Origin: Marchantia polymorpha subsp. ruderalis
Lineage: Eukaryota > Streptophyta > Marchantiopsida > Marchantiales > Marchantiaceae
Direction of reading: 5' to 3'
Length of the DNA stretch: 64,000 nucleotides
NCBI GenBank assembly: GCA_037833965.1
Contig: AP031356.1
Coordinates: 8,516,501 to 8,580,500, forward strand
A program made the position numbers and the translations under genes. The notes below the pieces were generated by a model. It saw nothing but the letters and a program-made list of their open reading frames with translations. It ran no database searches and had not been told where the DNA came from. Positions 30,016-41,058 of the stretch are shown piece after piece. The first letter of the stretch is position 1. Every line of letters starts with the position of its first letter.

Positions 30016-30896
30016 TGTTGTCTTTTCCCAACCTGCCCATCGCCGGAGGCGTATCGCCGAAGGCGTACTCCTTCTCCGTCGGCGCCTCGCTGGAGGCGCA
30101 CATCAAGTTGGCGTGAATTACGCCGACACGTACTTGTACAACTTCTTTTGTCCGTTCTGCCCCGCATATCGCCGACGGCGCGTATCCCGCCGGCGCGAAT
30201 TATGCCGGCGCATCCGCCTGTCCGCGCCACGCCAAAGGCGTACATCAGGTCGGCGCTTCTCTTCCGCCGCACAGCCGCCGAAGGCGCTTCCGCCTCCGAC
30301 TTGATCTCCTCTCATGAGCGCGTGGTTCTGCCGAAGGCGCATCGCCGAAGGCGTACGGGGGTCCTTCCCAAAGGTGAACCCTAGCGCGAACAGCGCATCG
30401 CCGGATGCAAATTTACCGATGCTCATAACTTCCTCGTCCCTGATCCATCTCCGGCGCTCTTGGGCTCTTTAGAACGAGCGTCCCGAGCTCTTTCCAATGA
30501 AACCTTAACCAAATAGAAATAACGTGAATCCTGATCGTTATGAAGGTTTCTCTCCCGCGCCAACGGCGCATCTGCGAAGGCGCACTCCTGGTCGGAAGCA
30601 TTCAGAGGTCCTTGCCGGCTTCTGACGTTTTCAGCGACATCTCCTCCGGAGGTGTCTGTGCCGGAAGCGTACCTTCCCTAAGCGCCGGAGGCGCGTGGGT
30701 AAAGACACCTCAGCAAAGGAGATCTTGCCGAAGGCGTTTGGCGCCGTTGCGCCCAACTCCGTGATTCTTCGTGACCCGCGATCTCCTCAATTCACTCTAT
30801 TTAACGTACCATTTCCTAACTACAGACACTGCTTCGGTACTTCTTTTTCCAAATTGTTTAAATTATGCGAAAAAAAACAAAAAGTGTGTTACCACA

Positions 30897-31605
30897 AGGG
30901 AGTTCGGAGCCGGAGGGAAGTCAACCGGGAAATCCGCCTTCGGCGGTGCGGGATGGATGCGAGTAGCGCGTTGGCGAGAAAGACGCCTTCGGTGCTGCGC
31001 GACCATGGCCGTGGCGAAGTACAACGGCGGCGCTCTGCGAACAGGTGGTACCCTATGTTGAGGTACCTTGATCGCAAAGTGGAGAAGTATGCCGACCCCC
31101 GCCAGTCTGGGTCCTACGTTGAATTAGTGCGTAGGCGAACTCGCACTAAAGTCCACACCAGCAAGTTGTTGGCCCGTGTGGACCAGGAACTGAAGGATGT
31201 GCGGGAGAAGTATGATTGCCTGTGGGGCCACCTTATACTCACTAAGAAGATGTACAAGGTCCTCGACAAGTCGAAGGACGAGAAGCTTGGAGAGTTTGCC
31301 AAGGCGAAGGCGAAGCTCGTAGAGGAGCTGGATTCAAGGCAGGCTCAAAATCGAATTTTGTCAGAGGAGCTCGTGCGAGAGACACGGTTGTTAGAGCAGT
31401 GTTAGCTCGCACGGCAGGCGGATGAAGAATTAATCCGCAGACTGCAATCCGAGTGTGGGGAATTGAGAGCGCAGCGTGCGGAGGCCGAACTGCAGTTGGT
31501 TGTAGTTGAAGACGATTGCCGGCGGGGGGCAGATCGCACAAAGGAAGAGTTGGCGAGGCGAGTCAACCACTGTCTCAGAGGTTACGCCCACTGGGAAGTG
31601 GCGGC
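30897..31605 (+). repeat. Oldest-layer plus-strand LTR, left visible piece with LTR ORF fragment
   Basis: Plus-strand LTR sequence bounded on the left by element B (30896) and on the right by a solo LTR (31606). From about 31060 it encodes the C-terminal half of the LTR protein (YLDRKVEKYADPRQSGSYVE, coiled coil), with one TAG at about 31403 (LLEQC-stop-LARQADEEL). It continues at 42140 after the inserted solo LTR; the TSD copy GCGGC at 31601-31605 recurs at 42135-42139. Confidence 0.85.
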
Positions 31606-34058
31606 TGTAATAACCCACTAAAGGCTAAAACTGCAATATAGTGGTAGAAAGGTCGAACCCACAGGGACAGAGGAACACACAGGGTACAAAGTGTCACGTT
31701 TAACAGACTATTGAGGAGTTTGAATTCTCAGGTGACTGTCACTCCCAGAAATACTGCAAGTGTCCACTCGGAGCGCACTCGGAGGTCGCACAGTGCAGCG
31801 TAACACACACACACACCTGAAACTACAGAAACACAACCCAGAGATCCGTTAGGACCTCTACTCAAGATTTCAGGGGGAAGGTCTCTCGCGAGTGCACTCG
31901 GCAAAGCTGCACTCATACGCGGTGAACAACACTCTCAACTCACAAAACGCGCAGAGAACACAGGTCCGCACTGAAGGACTCACTGAGAAACATTCCAGTA
32001 AAACACCATAACAGTCTATTGAAGAGTTTGAATTCTTAGGCACTTGTCATTCCCAGAAATACTACAGGGGTTACCCTGAAGGCACCTGCTGCAGCGTAAC
32101 CTGAATTTACAACCAAGGCTTACACGAAGTAGCAAAACTTCACTTTGGCATTCAGGGGAAAAATCCCGAAGGAGTACAATCAGGAACAAACACTCGAAGG
32201 TGTAGGGGCGAAACTATTCAAGTATCTAACTAGTCACTGGCTCTAAGCATCGGCAATCACCCGCAGGTGTAGATCCAAACTACTCAAGTCTCTAACCAAT
32301 GTACTAGCTCTGAACATTCGGCCGAAGGCCTTCAGCTACAAAATGTGGAACGCCAAGTTGTAGCTCCTCTTGCGTAGTGACAGAACTAAGGACACAAACA
32401 CGTAGAGAAAATGAGTTCCTGATCTGCACTTCGAAACTGGAAAAATCCCAAGGCAAGACGCCTTGAATTAATTTATACCTTCTAAGTCCTAACTAGCACT
32501 ACACTGCAATGCCATGGTGCGAGCCGCAACAGATCCTACACCTGAGGAGTCGGCGGCTGCCTTCCCCTCTAACTTACAACCTAAATCTAACCCTAACCCT
32601 AAATCTGAATCCTAAGCCTACTGTACAGAGCCGCCAGCGCCTTTCCATCCAAGATCTGAGGCTGAAAATTTGCAGGCATGCGTGGCCGGCCGAGATCAAC
32701 GGCCCTACAAAATTTCAGATCCATCCGACCGTCCATCGCAAAGATATGGGCCCCGCCGTTCTGCGTCCCACACTTGACATAATCCCGCCAACTTCCGCCA
32801 TCGGGAATCTTCTGCCACGTGGCACGGAAGTCCCTTGAGCCGAAGGCGGATCTTCCGCCGGCTCCTTTCCTTTCCAACGCTGCACCGGAGGTGAGTCTCG
32901 CCTATACGTAGGCGCTCGCCTATGCGCAGGCAGTCTCCCGTCCGCATGGAGTCGCCTATCTATAACAGTCACCCCCGTCGCTCATAACTCACAGATCCCT
33001 GCTTCGTTCAAAACGTTATTGGGTTCGTTGGAACAAGAGGGTTGTGCTCTTTCCAACAAGACCCTAACTAAGTCAAACCGTTAAGAATTGAGAAAGTTAT
33101 GACGGTTTTACTCTTCCGCCGAAGGCGTTTGCCTATGCACAGGCGTTCTACACGCAAGCCGCATACTCGCAGGCGTCGCGTCCGCCTCGCAAGCCGCCTA
33201 CTCGCAGGCCGCCTTGGGCCGAAGGCCCCTCTAACTGTTAACGCCGAAGGCCCCTCTATATGTTAACGCCGAAGGCCTCTCTCCTAACCATGATAGCCGC
33301 TTCCGACGTTCATAACTAAGTGACGCCTTATCCGTTTCAAGAGTTCTTGGTCTCGTTGGAACGAGCGTCGCGAGCTCTTTCCAACAAGACCCTAACTGAG
33401 TCAAATTAGGCGTTACGAATTGAGAAAGTTATAAGGGATTCACTCTTCCGCCGAATGCACTCTCCCGCATCGCTTACGGCGTTGACCCGAAGGTGAACAT
33501 CTAGGGCAGAAGGCGGATATTCCGCCGATGGCGAAGTGCCTACGCGCAGGCGAATTCCTTCCGCCGAAGGCGGATTTCCCGGCTGACTTCCCGCCGACCT
33601 CGAACTCCTTCCGCCTATCCGTAGGTGCTCTCCTTCGCATCTTTCGATAGTCACAACTCCCTGCGTCCTCATCCGTTCCAGGCGTTCTTGGGCTCGTTAG
33701 AACGAGCGTGTCGAGCTCTTTCCAACAAGACCCTAATCAAGTCAAGGCGTTGCGAATTGAGAAAGTTATGAGGGATTCACTCTTCCGCCGACTGCACTCT
33801 CCCGCATCGTAGAAGGCGTTGACCCGAAGGCGTCTACCGCCGAAGGCGCATCTTCCGGCGGTTCTTCCGCCGAAGGCGTACCGCCGAAGTCGCTCTACCG
33901 CCGAAGGCCCCCCATCAGTAACTTCCGACACTCATAACTCAGGGACCTCTCATTCGTTTCACAAGTTCTTGGGCTCGTTAGAACCAGCGCGTCGAGCTCT
34001 TTCCAACAAAACCCGAAGCAACTCAAAGGGTTAGGAATTGAAAAAGTTATGAGTGATC

Positions 34059-34916
34059 TGCAACCTCCGGGCTGACTCTCACTCAGGTTTACCTCTGATG
34101 GCTTTGTGGTAGCGCATCATGGTTCTAGAAGACTAAGATTCATACTCTCACTCATGTCCCAAACACCTTCTCTTACAAACTCTCATGTATCACTCCAACT
34201 CACACACAACTCTCCTCACATCACCCTCTTCACATAAATGCAAACACACGTCGATACTCCAAGATACTCAAAAACTTCACTCCTTCATTACTGAAACAAG
34301 TCCTCACACATGACTCTCCAAACTTGCTTGAGAGGTGCTACTCTACCTCTCTATTTATACTACTTGAGAAGTTACCATAGTAACATGTGGTAATTTCTCC
34401 TAACTTACTTTTACCTAGGTAAGTTTGACTAACCTTCTCTACGTGGCAACATGCCATTGGCCTACCTAAACCTTCTAGAAGCTTCTGGAATCCAAGGTTG
34501 AGGTGGCGACATGCCATTTGAAGCTTTTAAACTTCTACAAGCTTCCTAGCCACTAAGTCAACATTAGACTTAGTCTAGCCAATCATCTTTCATACATTTA
34601 GTCAAACCAATCAAATCCAAGCTTCTAGTCAAATATCTAATCCCTTGGAATCTAGAACTTTTGTATAAGACAAAATAGAAGTGCTCACTCCTTGTAAAGG
34701 ACAAAATAGAAGTGCTCACTCCATTCTTCTAGAACTCCGCTAATTACTCCGCCAACTATAGACATTGTAGCTAAACTTAGTCATGACTAGATAAACTTAG
34801 TTATAACTAACTAGTTTAGTCATAACTAGCTAGTCTTAGCTATGCCTTGGCTAATCATCCTTATTCCCTTGACCACTTCTAAGACTTAGTACATATGTGC
34901 AACAACCGGTCTTACA
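34059..34916 (-). repeat. 3' LTR of element C (858 bp)
   Basis: Minus-strand TGTAAGACCGG at 34916 to GGAGGTTGCA at 34059. Identical to the copy at 41059-41916 apart from one transition. It contains two nearby copies of the motif GGCAACATGCCA / GGCGACATGCCA and a duplicated GACAAAATAGAAGTGCTCAC block (about 34669-34720). Confidence 0.95.
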
Positions 34917-34930
34917 TTTACCCCCGGACC
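34917..34930 (-). other. Polypurine tract of element C
   Basis: Minus-strand GGTCCGGGGGTAAA lies directly before the 3' LTR start; the purine run is short but in the right place. Confidence 0.6.
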
Positions 34931-34939
34931 AAGATTTCA

Positions 34940-37900
34940 CTACGCCCTCGGAGTGAAAGAATCTGATCTTCGATGGAATAACTTCAACTTGTCGTGGTTG
35001 ACTCGATCGAAGTGACGTCCTCCTAACTCCTTGATGTCATAAGTGAAATTTCCCCACACCTTCTCAACTATGAAAGGTCCAAAATACTTAGGAAGAAACT
35101 TTTTCCTAGCTCTCTTGTATCTAATTGCATCAAAGAGCATCACCCAATCACCTTCCTTGAACGGCTTCAAGTTCTGGTTTCCACTTCGTTTGTCGTGATA
35201 CTTCTTCTGCAACTGTTGAGCCCGCTCCACTCGTACCATGGCTAATGCTCGAGCTTCCTCCAACTCCATCAATTGTTGTTGGCGAGACTTGATGGCTTCT
35301 GCTCCATTTGATTTCTTCAACCTTTGCTGGATTGTTGTGAATGTTGTCAAGTCAAACTGTATGGGAAGTTTTGACTCAACTCCATACACCATCCGAAAAG
35401 GTGAGTATCCGGTAGATGTCTTCCATGTTGTGCGATACTCCCATAAGATAGCATGGAGCCTCTTGTCCCAATTGTGTTTACTCCCGTCCATGTCTGCATC
35501 CTTGGCCAACATCATACACAAAGTGTAGTTGGTCCGCTCCGCCAACCCGTTAGCGTTAGGTTTGTAGGAAGTGGTTACTCGAGCCTTGATGGAAAAGTGC
35601 TCCAACATGGCTTGAATCATACTTCCCACAAATTCTCCTCCTCTATCTGATACTAACTCCAATGGACAACCAAATCGAGTAATGATTCTCTCATATAAAA
35701 ATCTACCAACCTCCTTCTCATTAGTAGATTTAAGTGGTCTTGCCTCTACCCACTTCGTAAGATAATCTGTAGCTATCACAATGAACTTATTCCCTCGAGG
35801 AGTAAGATTCAAAGGACCTACAAAATCTATTCCCCACTTTTCAAAAGGACCTAACACTGGTACAGAAATCATAGGAGGGGTTTTCATGGACTTTTTAGCA
35901 AAAGCTTGACACACATCACAACTTTTGCAATATTCCACACAATCCTTAAAAATACCCTTCCAATGATAACCAGCATCAAGAATTTTGAAGGCAGTTACCT
36001 TCCCCGCAAAATGTCCTCCACATACTGCACCATCATGAAACTCCTTCATGAGTTGTAGTGCCTCTCCTCTCCCAACCGCCCTTCGTAGAAGTCCGTCAGC
36101 TCCTTGATGAAAAAGTACCTTCTCCATGATCATATAAGGTTGACATCTCTTCACTAATGCATTTTTCTCCCTTTGATGCATTCCTTGAGGAAACTCTCCT
36201 CTAGAGATGAAATCCCAAATTTCCTTGTACTCCTCCGGTACTGTTGTCACCGTGTCCATGACTAGCAAGTCCTCATCCGGAAAGGTGTCATCTACTGACT
36301 GATCTCCTCCATCATCATATGCTCTCGACATCAAATCCGCATTAGCATGCTTCTTTCCAGGTCTATCCTCAATGGTATAATCAAACTCTGCTAGTAGTAG
36401 CTTCCATCTAGCTATCCTCCCTTCAGCATTAGGCTTGTTGAAAATGTATTTCAAAGCCTTATGATCAGTCACTATAGTGAATCTCCCACCCAACAAATAA
36501 TGTCGAAACTTCTTAAGTGAGAAGATTACAGCTAACGCCTCTCTCTCTGTCACTGAGTAGTTCTTCTCCGCTTGAACCATTTGTCTACTAGCATAGGCAA
36601 TTGGATGATCATGCTTTTCATCATCTAATTGACTCAAGGTGCATCCTACAGCAATATTTGATGCATCTGTGTAGAGAATGAAAGGTTTACCCCAATCCGG
36701 TTTCGCCAAAATTGGAGCCGTCACCAACGCCTTCTTGAGAACTTCGAACGCCGTCTTTGCAGCTTCATCCTTGAAAATGAGTTCGTACTCCACTCCCTTC
36801 TTCATGTAATTTGTCAAGGCATGAGCTTTGTTGGAGAAGGACAAGATGAACCGTCGATAGTACCCCACCATACCAAGGAATTGCCTCAACTTGGTTAAAG
36901 TCGCCGGAAAAGGTAACTCCATGATCCGTGTCACCTTCTCTGGGTCCACCGCTATACCATTCTTGGAGATGATATGCCCCAACAATAGGCCTTCCTCACA
37001 TCCAAAAATGCATTTTTCTGGATTGAGTGAAGCCTTAGCTTCCTCCAGCCGTTGAAGTATTTTGATCAAATGATCAAAATGATCCGCTTTCCTCCCGTAA
37101 ACACAAAAATCATCTATGAAATCCCTTACAAACTTTCCAATGAAAGGTTCAAACACTCTATTCATGAACCTTTGAAAAGTGGCAGGAGCATTACATAGAC
37201 CAAACGGCATCACTCTAAAAGCGAAGGTTCCCCATGGAGTAGTAAAAGTTGTTTTGAGTTGGTCTTCTAAGGCAATTTGGATTTGGTTATAGCCACTATA
37301 ACCATCTCCAAAACTATACCACTCATGGCCAGCAACCTCCTCTAGAATCTCATCTATGAAAGGCAAGGGATAGTAGTCTTTCTTTGTGACAGCATTCAAC
37401 TTTTTGTAATCTACGCACACTCGTAGCTTACCATTCTTCTTCTTCACTATCACAATTGGAGACACCCATTCAGAATTTTCTACCTCGTAGATGAAGCCAG
37501 CCTCCTTGAGCTTGTCGATCTCCTCCTTCACCACAAGAGCCGTAGGTGGATTTATTCGGCGTTGCTTTTGCCGAATAGGACGAGCTTTCTCCTCCAACTC
37601 GATGCGATGAGTCTCCAACGTCACATGCTTAAGATCCTTGTAACTAAAGGCAAAAACATGAATATATTTGCGAAATATATCCAGAAACTTTGCCTTTTCC
37701 TCCTTGGTAACCTTGGGACCAAACCTGAGAGTGGACAGTCGTCGACACACCTCCTCTTCGCTCATCTCCACTTTGTCAGGATCTTTCTTCACTCCAGGCC
37801 TAGGCAACAACTCCATGGCAGCAATGACTTGTACTTGAACATTATCATCAGAAGAGTACTCCGATGATGTTTCTTGATCAGAAGTTGAGATGTCTGTGTC

Positions 37901-39706
37901 AACTTCTGAAAAGCTACCACTCTCTTCACTCTCAGATTCCCAATACTCGTCAGTTGGTCTATCTGAGTCAGTGGTGGATTCCCCTCCTCTCGTCAAAGGA
38001 ACCTTAACTCGATGGTTCTTTGGGCCTATCCTCAAATAGCCCTTGTGCCATCGGTCCGTAGTCCTTACCGCCCTCAACCAAGGACGTCCCAACAGCAAGT
38101 CGTAGCTAGCTTCCTTGAGAATTTGGAAGGAAAGCAAAGTTTGCACTCCCCTCACACTAACCACAACTTTGTCTACCACCCCCAGTGGTCTTACCTTCTG
38201 TTTGTTGGCCATACCAACAATTATGCTAGAAGGTCTAGAAGGTTGCATACCCAACTTCTGCATCAACCTCTCAGACATGGCATTCACAGCCGATCCACCA
38301 TCAACCAACACATCTGATACATCATGTCCATTGATCCTCACTTCGATCTTTGAAGCATGTGTACATACCTCCGAAGCAGCCGCATCCACCACCCCAACTC
38401 CCACATTGGTCATGTGAGCCTTCCCCTTAGATTTCCGCTTCTTGGTCCTTGTGGAGATAAGACCTCCTCTTAACTCCTTCCGAATGGCTGGATTCAAGGC
38501 AATCAGCTGACCAACTGTTATATTGGCCTTCTGATTTCCTACATCCTCCACCACGTCATACTTAGCTTGAGAAGATGAAATGGAAAAGTCATCCATGCCC
38601 AACTTCTTCCTTGGTACTCTTGGTTGACTCACTCCACTTGACCGTGTACTTCGACTTGGCGTGTCCTCCATGAAAATCGACTCGTCCGCAAATCGGGCCC
38701 GCTTCTTCTCATGAGCAAGGATATCCACTTTCGATTTTGAGCTCTCCCCTTTCTCAAAAGTGCATTGATGAGGGAATACATCAATGGATGCTACTCCCTT
38801 ATCCTTGGCTTGTTGCGTGGCCGGTGCATTGTTGTTGTGCCGAACTCCATCATGTTGTCGAGGGTTAGGACAATTCCTCTGAAAATGAGGACCTCCACAA
38901 GAAAAGCAAGAAACCGCAAAGTTTCCTGAAGGTGGATTTCCTCTTGGAGGATAATTTCCATACCCCCTAGAGCCTCCTACTACGTTCTGATTCCTCTTCT
39001 CCCACAACTGTACTACATTGATCTTGAGATCTGCTAGAGTCTCCGTGATAGATTTCAACTCATTTTGAAAATCCACACTAGGATTCGCTATCGTGGATGA
39101 AGTAGAAGTGTTTGAAACAATAGACCTTCCTACAACCGGTGGAGCTACTTCTCTAGCCACCAAGCTAGAATCATCATCTTCTAAGCTCTCCTCCATTCTA
39201 ATAGCAATTCGAATGGCTTCAGCCTTAGAAGAGGGCTTCTCGTATCTCACCTTACTTCGAATCTCTGGTCTCAAACCTCCAACGAAGTTCTTCATGAGCA
39301 TCGCCCTTATCCCCACCATTGTAGCATCCACTTCGTCTCCGCCCTTCCTCAACACCACGTGGAATCTAGATTCCAACTTCTCGGTTCTCTCCACATAGGT
39401 CCTCACCTTCTCGTTCTCTCCTTGTTTCAAGAAGGTGACCTCACACATCAACTTTTCATAACTTTCACTGGGAAGAAAGTTTTCGATCAGGTTCTCCGTT
39501 AATGTCTCCCACGTGTCGTCCTCCGAATGCTCCCTCTTGTACTCCTTGTACCACTTGAGAGCAGAATCCTCCAAGAAATCCGGCAAAAGCATAGCCCACT
39601 CGTCTTTCTTCCTCTCATTGTTTCCTATGCAAGCCCTCTTGAAGTCCCTAACAAAAGCTTCTACATCCTCATTCTCCCTCCCATAAAATACCGGAAGCTT
39701 CCCCAT
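34940..39706 (-). CDS. gag-pol: Gag-pol polyprotein of element C
   Basis: The ATG at 39706 (MGKLPVFYG...) is the first in frame after a stop; the frame is open to 34940 for about 1,588 residues. Order (residues numbered from the TTG two codons upstream of that ATG): gag about 10-180; zinc knuckle CFSCGGPHFQRNC at 269-281, with three instead of four residues before His; protease with DGGS at 471-474 and LLGRPWL; reverse transcriptase about 710-890 with FGDGYSGY and FIDD at 865-868; RNase H with Asp1016, Glu1058, Asp1083; integrase HHCC (His1226, His1234, Cys1265, Cys1268) and triad Asp1296, Asp1356, Glu1392; C-terminus ending HRRSDSFTPRA without a chromodomain. No stop between protease and RT, unlike elements A and B. 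All catalytic residues are present and LTRs are near identical, so it is probably active or recently so. Confidence 0.95.
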   Translation of the reverse strand: MGKLPVFYGRENEDVEAFVRDFKRACIGNNERKKDEWAMLLPDFLEDSALKWYKEYKREHSEDDTWETLTENLIENFLPSESYEKLMCEVTFLKQGENEKVRTYVERTEKLESRFHVVLRKGGDEVDATMVGIRAMLMKNFVGGLRPEIRSKVRYEKPSSKAEAIRIAIRMEESLEDDDSSLVAREVAPPVVGRSIVSNTSTSSTIANPSVDFQNELKSITETLADLKINVVQLWEKRNQNVVGGSRGYGNYPPRGNPPSGNFAVSCFSCGGPHFQRNCPNPRQHDGVRHNNNAPATQQAKDKGVASIDVFPHQCTFEKGESSKSKVDILAHEKKRARFADESIFMEDTPSRSTRSSGVSQPRVPRKKLGMDDFSISSSQAKYDVVEDVGNQKANITVGQLIALNPAIRKELRGGLISTRTKKRKSKGKAHMTNVGVGVVDAAASEVCTHASKIEVRINGHDVSDVLVDGGSAVNAMSERLMQKLGMQPSRPSSIIVGMANKQKVRPLGVVDKVVVSVRGVQTLLSFQILKEASYDLLLGRPWLRAVRTTDRWHKGYLRIGPKNHRVKVPLTRGGESTTDSDRPTDEYWESESEESGSFSEVDTDISTSDQETSSEYSSDDNVQVQVIAAMELLPRPGVKKDPDKVEMSEEEVCRRLSTLRFGPKVTKEEKAKFLDIFRKYIHVFAFSYKDLKHVTLETHRIELEEKARPIRQKQRRINPPTALVVKEEIDKLKEAGFIYEVENSEWVSPIVIVKKKNGKLRVCVDYKKLNAVTKKDYYPLPFIDEILEEVAGHEWYSFGDGYSGYNQIQIALEDQLKTTFTTPWGTFAFRVMPFGLCNAPATFQRFMNRVFEPFIGKFVRDFIDDFCVYGRKADHFDHLIKILQRLEEAKASLNPEKCIFGCEEGLLLGHIISKNGIAVDPEKVTRIMELPFPATLTKLRQFLGMVGYYRRFILSFSNKAHALTNYMKKGVEYELIFKDEAAKTAFEVLKKALVTAPILAKPDWGKPFILYTDASNIAVGCTLSQLDDEKHDHPIAYASRQMVQAEKNYSVTEREALAVIFSLKKFRHYLLGGRFTIVTDHKALKYIFNKPNAEGRIARWKLLLAEFDYTIEDRPGKKHANADLMSRAYDDGGDQSVDDTFPDEDLLVMDTVTTVPEEYKEIWDFISRGEFPQGMHQREKNALVKRCQPYMIMEKVLFHQGADGLLRRAVGRGEALQLMKEFHDGAVCGGHFAGKVTAFKILDAGYHWKGIFKDCVEYCKSCDVCQAFAKKSMKTPPMISVPVLGPFEKWGIDFVGPLNLTPRGNKFIVIATDYLTKWVEARPLKSTNEKEVGRFLYERIITRFGCPLELVSDRGGEFVGSMIQAMLEHFSIKARVTTSYKPNANGLAERTNYTLCMMLAKDADMDGSKHNWDKRLHAILWEYRTTWKTSTGYSPFRMVYGVESKLPIQFDLTTFTTIQQRLKKSNGAEAIKSRQQQLMELEEARALAMVRVERAQQLQKKYHDKRSGNQNLKPFKEGDWVMLFDAIRYKRARKKFLPKYFGPFIVEKVWGNFTYDIKELGGRHFDRVNHDKLKLFHRRSDSFTPRA

Positions 39707-39714
39707 TTCCAACT

Positions 39715-39716
<2 letters not shown>

Positions 39717-39745
<29 letters not shown>
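39717..39745 (-). repeat. 29-nt homopolymer (A on the coding strand) just upstream of element C gag
   Basis: Uninterrupted T29 on the plus strand, i.e. A29 ending about 10 nt before the gag ATG on the coding strand. It sits between the upstream ORF and gag. Confidence 0.95.
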
Positions 39746-39937
39746 CTATTGGAAATTTATATGGGGCTTCCTAATACAATATAAACAACACTAACTCCAT
39801 CCTTGAGTAATTCATCAAAGGAAACACAAAAGGAATTGGTTGTTCCAAGATAGCCAAAGCTCTCTCCTCTCCTAGGCATACGATGAGTCTTACCCTCATC
39901 ATCATCTTCTCCATCATTCGAATGATGATCTCCATCT

Positions 39938-40381
39938 TCAGTTGGAGCTTGAACCCGCTGAGGTCACTTTCTCTGTTTCAGCACTTAGCTTGCCGTCAAA
40001 CCCTTCCACAAGTGATTCCAGAAGTGCCTTCACTCCGCTGCATTCGTGTCCCGCTGGTAGCCCAATCACTCCGCAATTGTCACAGAAGGTGGCGCTTTGG
40101 GATTCATGTGGCGATGATGGTCCCAAGAGAAGTTTCAAATCTCCCAAGTTCCTCTTGCTCCTCAATCTTCTATCTTTGTTCCGCAGGGAACAATTGACAA
40201 CCTTATGGCCCTCCTCTCCACAATAAAAACAAGTTTCACGTTTGACTCTTGGAGATTGACTCACTACTCTTTCTTCAAACTCCACCTTGAATTCTCTTGT
40301 ATTGGAGCCTAAAGACACTATAACATCCAAGCCTTGAGGTACTTTGGATAACCTAACCTTCCAACCTTCTTGTTCACTCAT
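39938..40381 (-). CDS. Upstream ORF of element C: small zinc-knuckle protein (147 aa)
   Basis: ATG at 40381 (MSEQEGWKVRLSKVPQGLDV) to TGA at 39938, between the primer site and gag, same strand. It has a canonical CCHC knuckle, CFYCGEEGHKVVNC (Cys51, Cys54, His59, Cys64), and a second Cys/His cluster (Cys100, Cys103, His112, Cys114). The acidic, Ser-rich tail ends SAGSSSN. Gag in this element has only an irregular knuckle, so this protein might supply nucleic-acid binding. It could also be an exon of a longer spliced leader product: an open stretch beginning MFRIRFLAREKVSMRD lies upstream at about 41020-40848. Product not recognised by family. Confidence 0.6.
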   Translation of the reverse strand: MSEQEGWKVRLSKVPQGLDVIVSLGSNTREFKVEFEERVVSQSPRVKRETCFYCGEEGHKVVNCSLRNKDRRLRSKRNLGDLKLLLGPSSPHESQSATFCDNCGVIGLPAGHECSGVKALLESLVEGFDGKLSAETEKVTSAGSSSN

Positions 40382-41036
40382 TTTCCCATAAGGTAGAAAC
40401 CACTCAAAAGACCTCTCCCAGAAACGCTATCTACTTGACGAAAACTGTGAATAAAGAAATCAAAAACTTTTGCTTTGTTATCTTGCTTTTGTACCCCCTC
40501 AACTTCAAATCAACATAACTTCGTCTCTAGACGTGATCTCTCAGTGAAATTTTGACTCAAACGTAGCTTATCTTCCAATACACACTCGTACGAAGTTTCA
40601 AAGCCTAAATTGAAATACAGAAAAAGTAATCAACTCTGTACAAACTTTCCAGAGAGCAGACTTTTGATACCCGTGAAAACCCACTCAACTTCTAACTCTC
40701 ATATCTTTCTGTTAACACATGATCTGGACCTGAAACAAAAACGTAAATTTTCTCTATCTTTCACTCTAAAATCAATAAAAACTTTGAAGAATACCTTCAA
40801 AAATACTTTTCGGTGTCTAAGATCACTTTTCTCTCAAAAAGACATGTTTACGTGAACAAAACATACAAAATCACTTCTAGGCTATCATATGAGACTATGG
40901 GATAAACAAATGGAATTTCGCTCTCAAGCACACTCTCCGCTCTTTCATTCCCCAATGTTAACACCAAGTGATCCCTCATGGATACTTTCTCTCGAGCTAG
41001 AAATCGAATCCTAAACATTCCGCCTTCTAGATTGAG
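40382..41036 (-). other. 5' leader of element C
   Basis: AT-rich, largely non-coding stretch between primer site and the zinc-knuckle ORF. It holds one short open frame (about 41020-40848, RIRFLAREKVSMRDHLVL...). No clear splice sites could be fixed by eye. Confidence 0.5.
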
Positions 41037-41054
41037 GTCCCGGCAACGGAACCA
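41037..41054 (-). other. Primer binding site of element C
   Basis: Minus-strand TGGTTCCGTTGCCGGGAC starts 4 nt after the 5' LTR end. It differs at two positions from the tRNA-Asp site TGGCGCCGTTGCCGGGGA near its 5' end; tRNA identity is therefore uncertain. Confidence 0.7.
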
Positions 41055-41058
41055 AAAA

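Larger units (their letters stand above)
15053..30896 (-). mobile_element. Element B: minus-strand Ty3/gypsy of the same family, split by later insertions (3' end outside window)
   Basis: Read on the minus strand: LTR start at 30896, LTR end at 27724, primer site 27701-27681, gag from 27640, protease, leaky UAG at 22063-22061, then RT, RNase H and the region before the integrase zinc finger down to 15053, where element A interrupts it. The integrase and 3' LTR must lie left of the window. Removing the solo LTRs 22601-25369 (TSD CTCCA) and 16522-21815 (TSD CGTCC) restores continuous homology with element A's protein order. It carries several nonsense codons and is defective. Confidence 0.9.
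27724..30896 (-). repeat. 5' LTR of element B, internally deleted and interrupted
   Basis: Minus-strand LTR start TGTGGTAACACACTTTTTG at 30896 and LTR end TTATTACA at 27724. Recognisable parts are 30896-29121 (U3 and the 5' part of the LTR ORF) and 28139-27724 (U5). Between them lies a plus-strand LTR fragment (28140-29120); most of the ORF, the promoter and R are gone, so a deletion accompanied or followed that insertion. Flank at 30897 (AGGGA) is the presumed TSD; its partner is outside the window. Confidence 0.78.
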
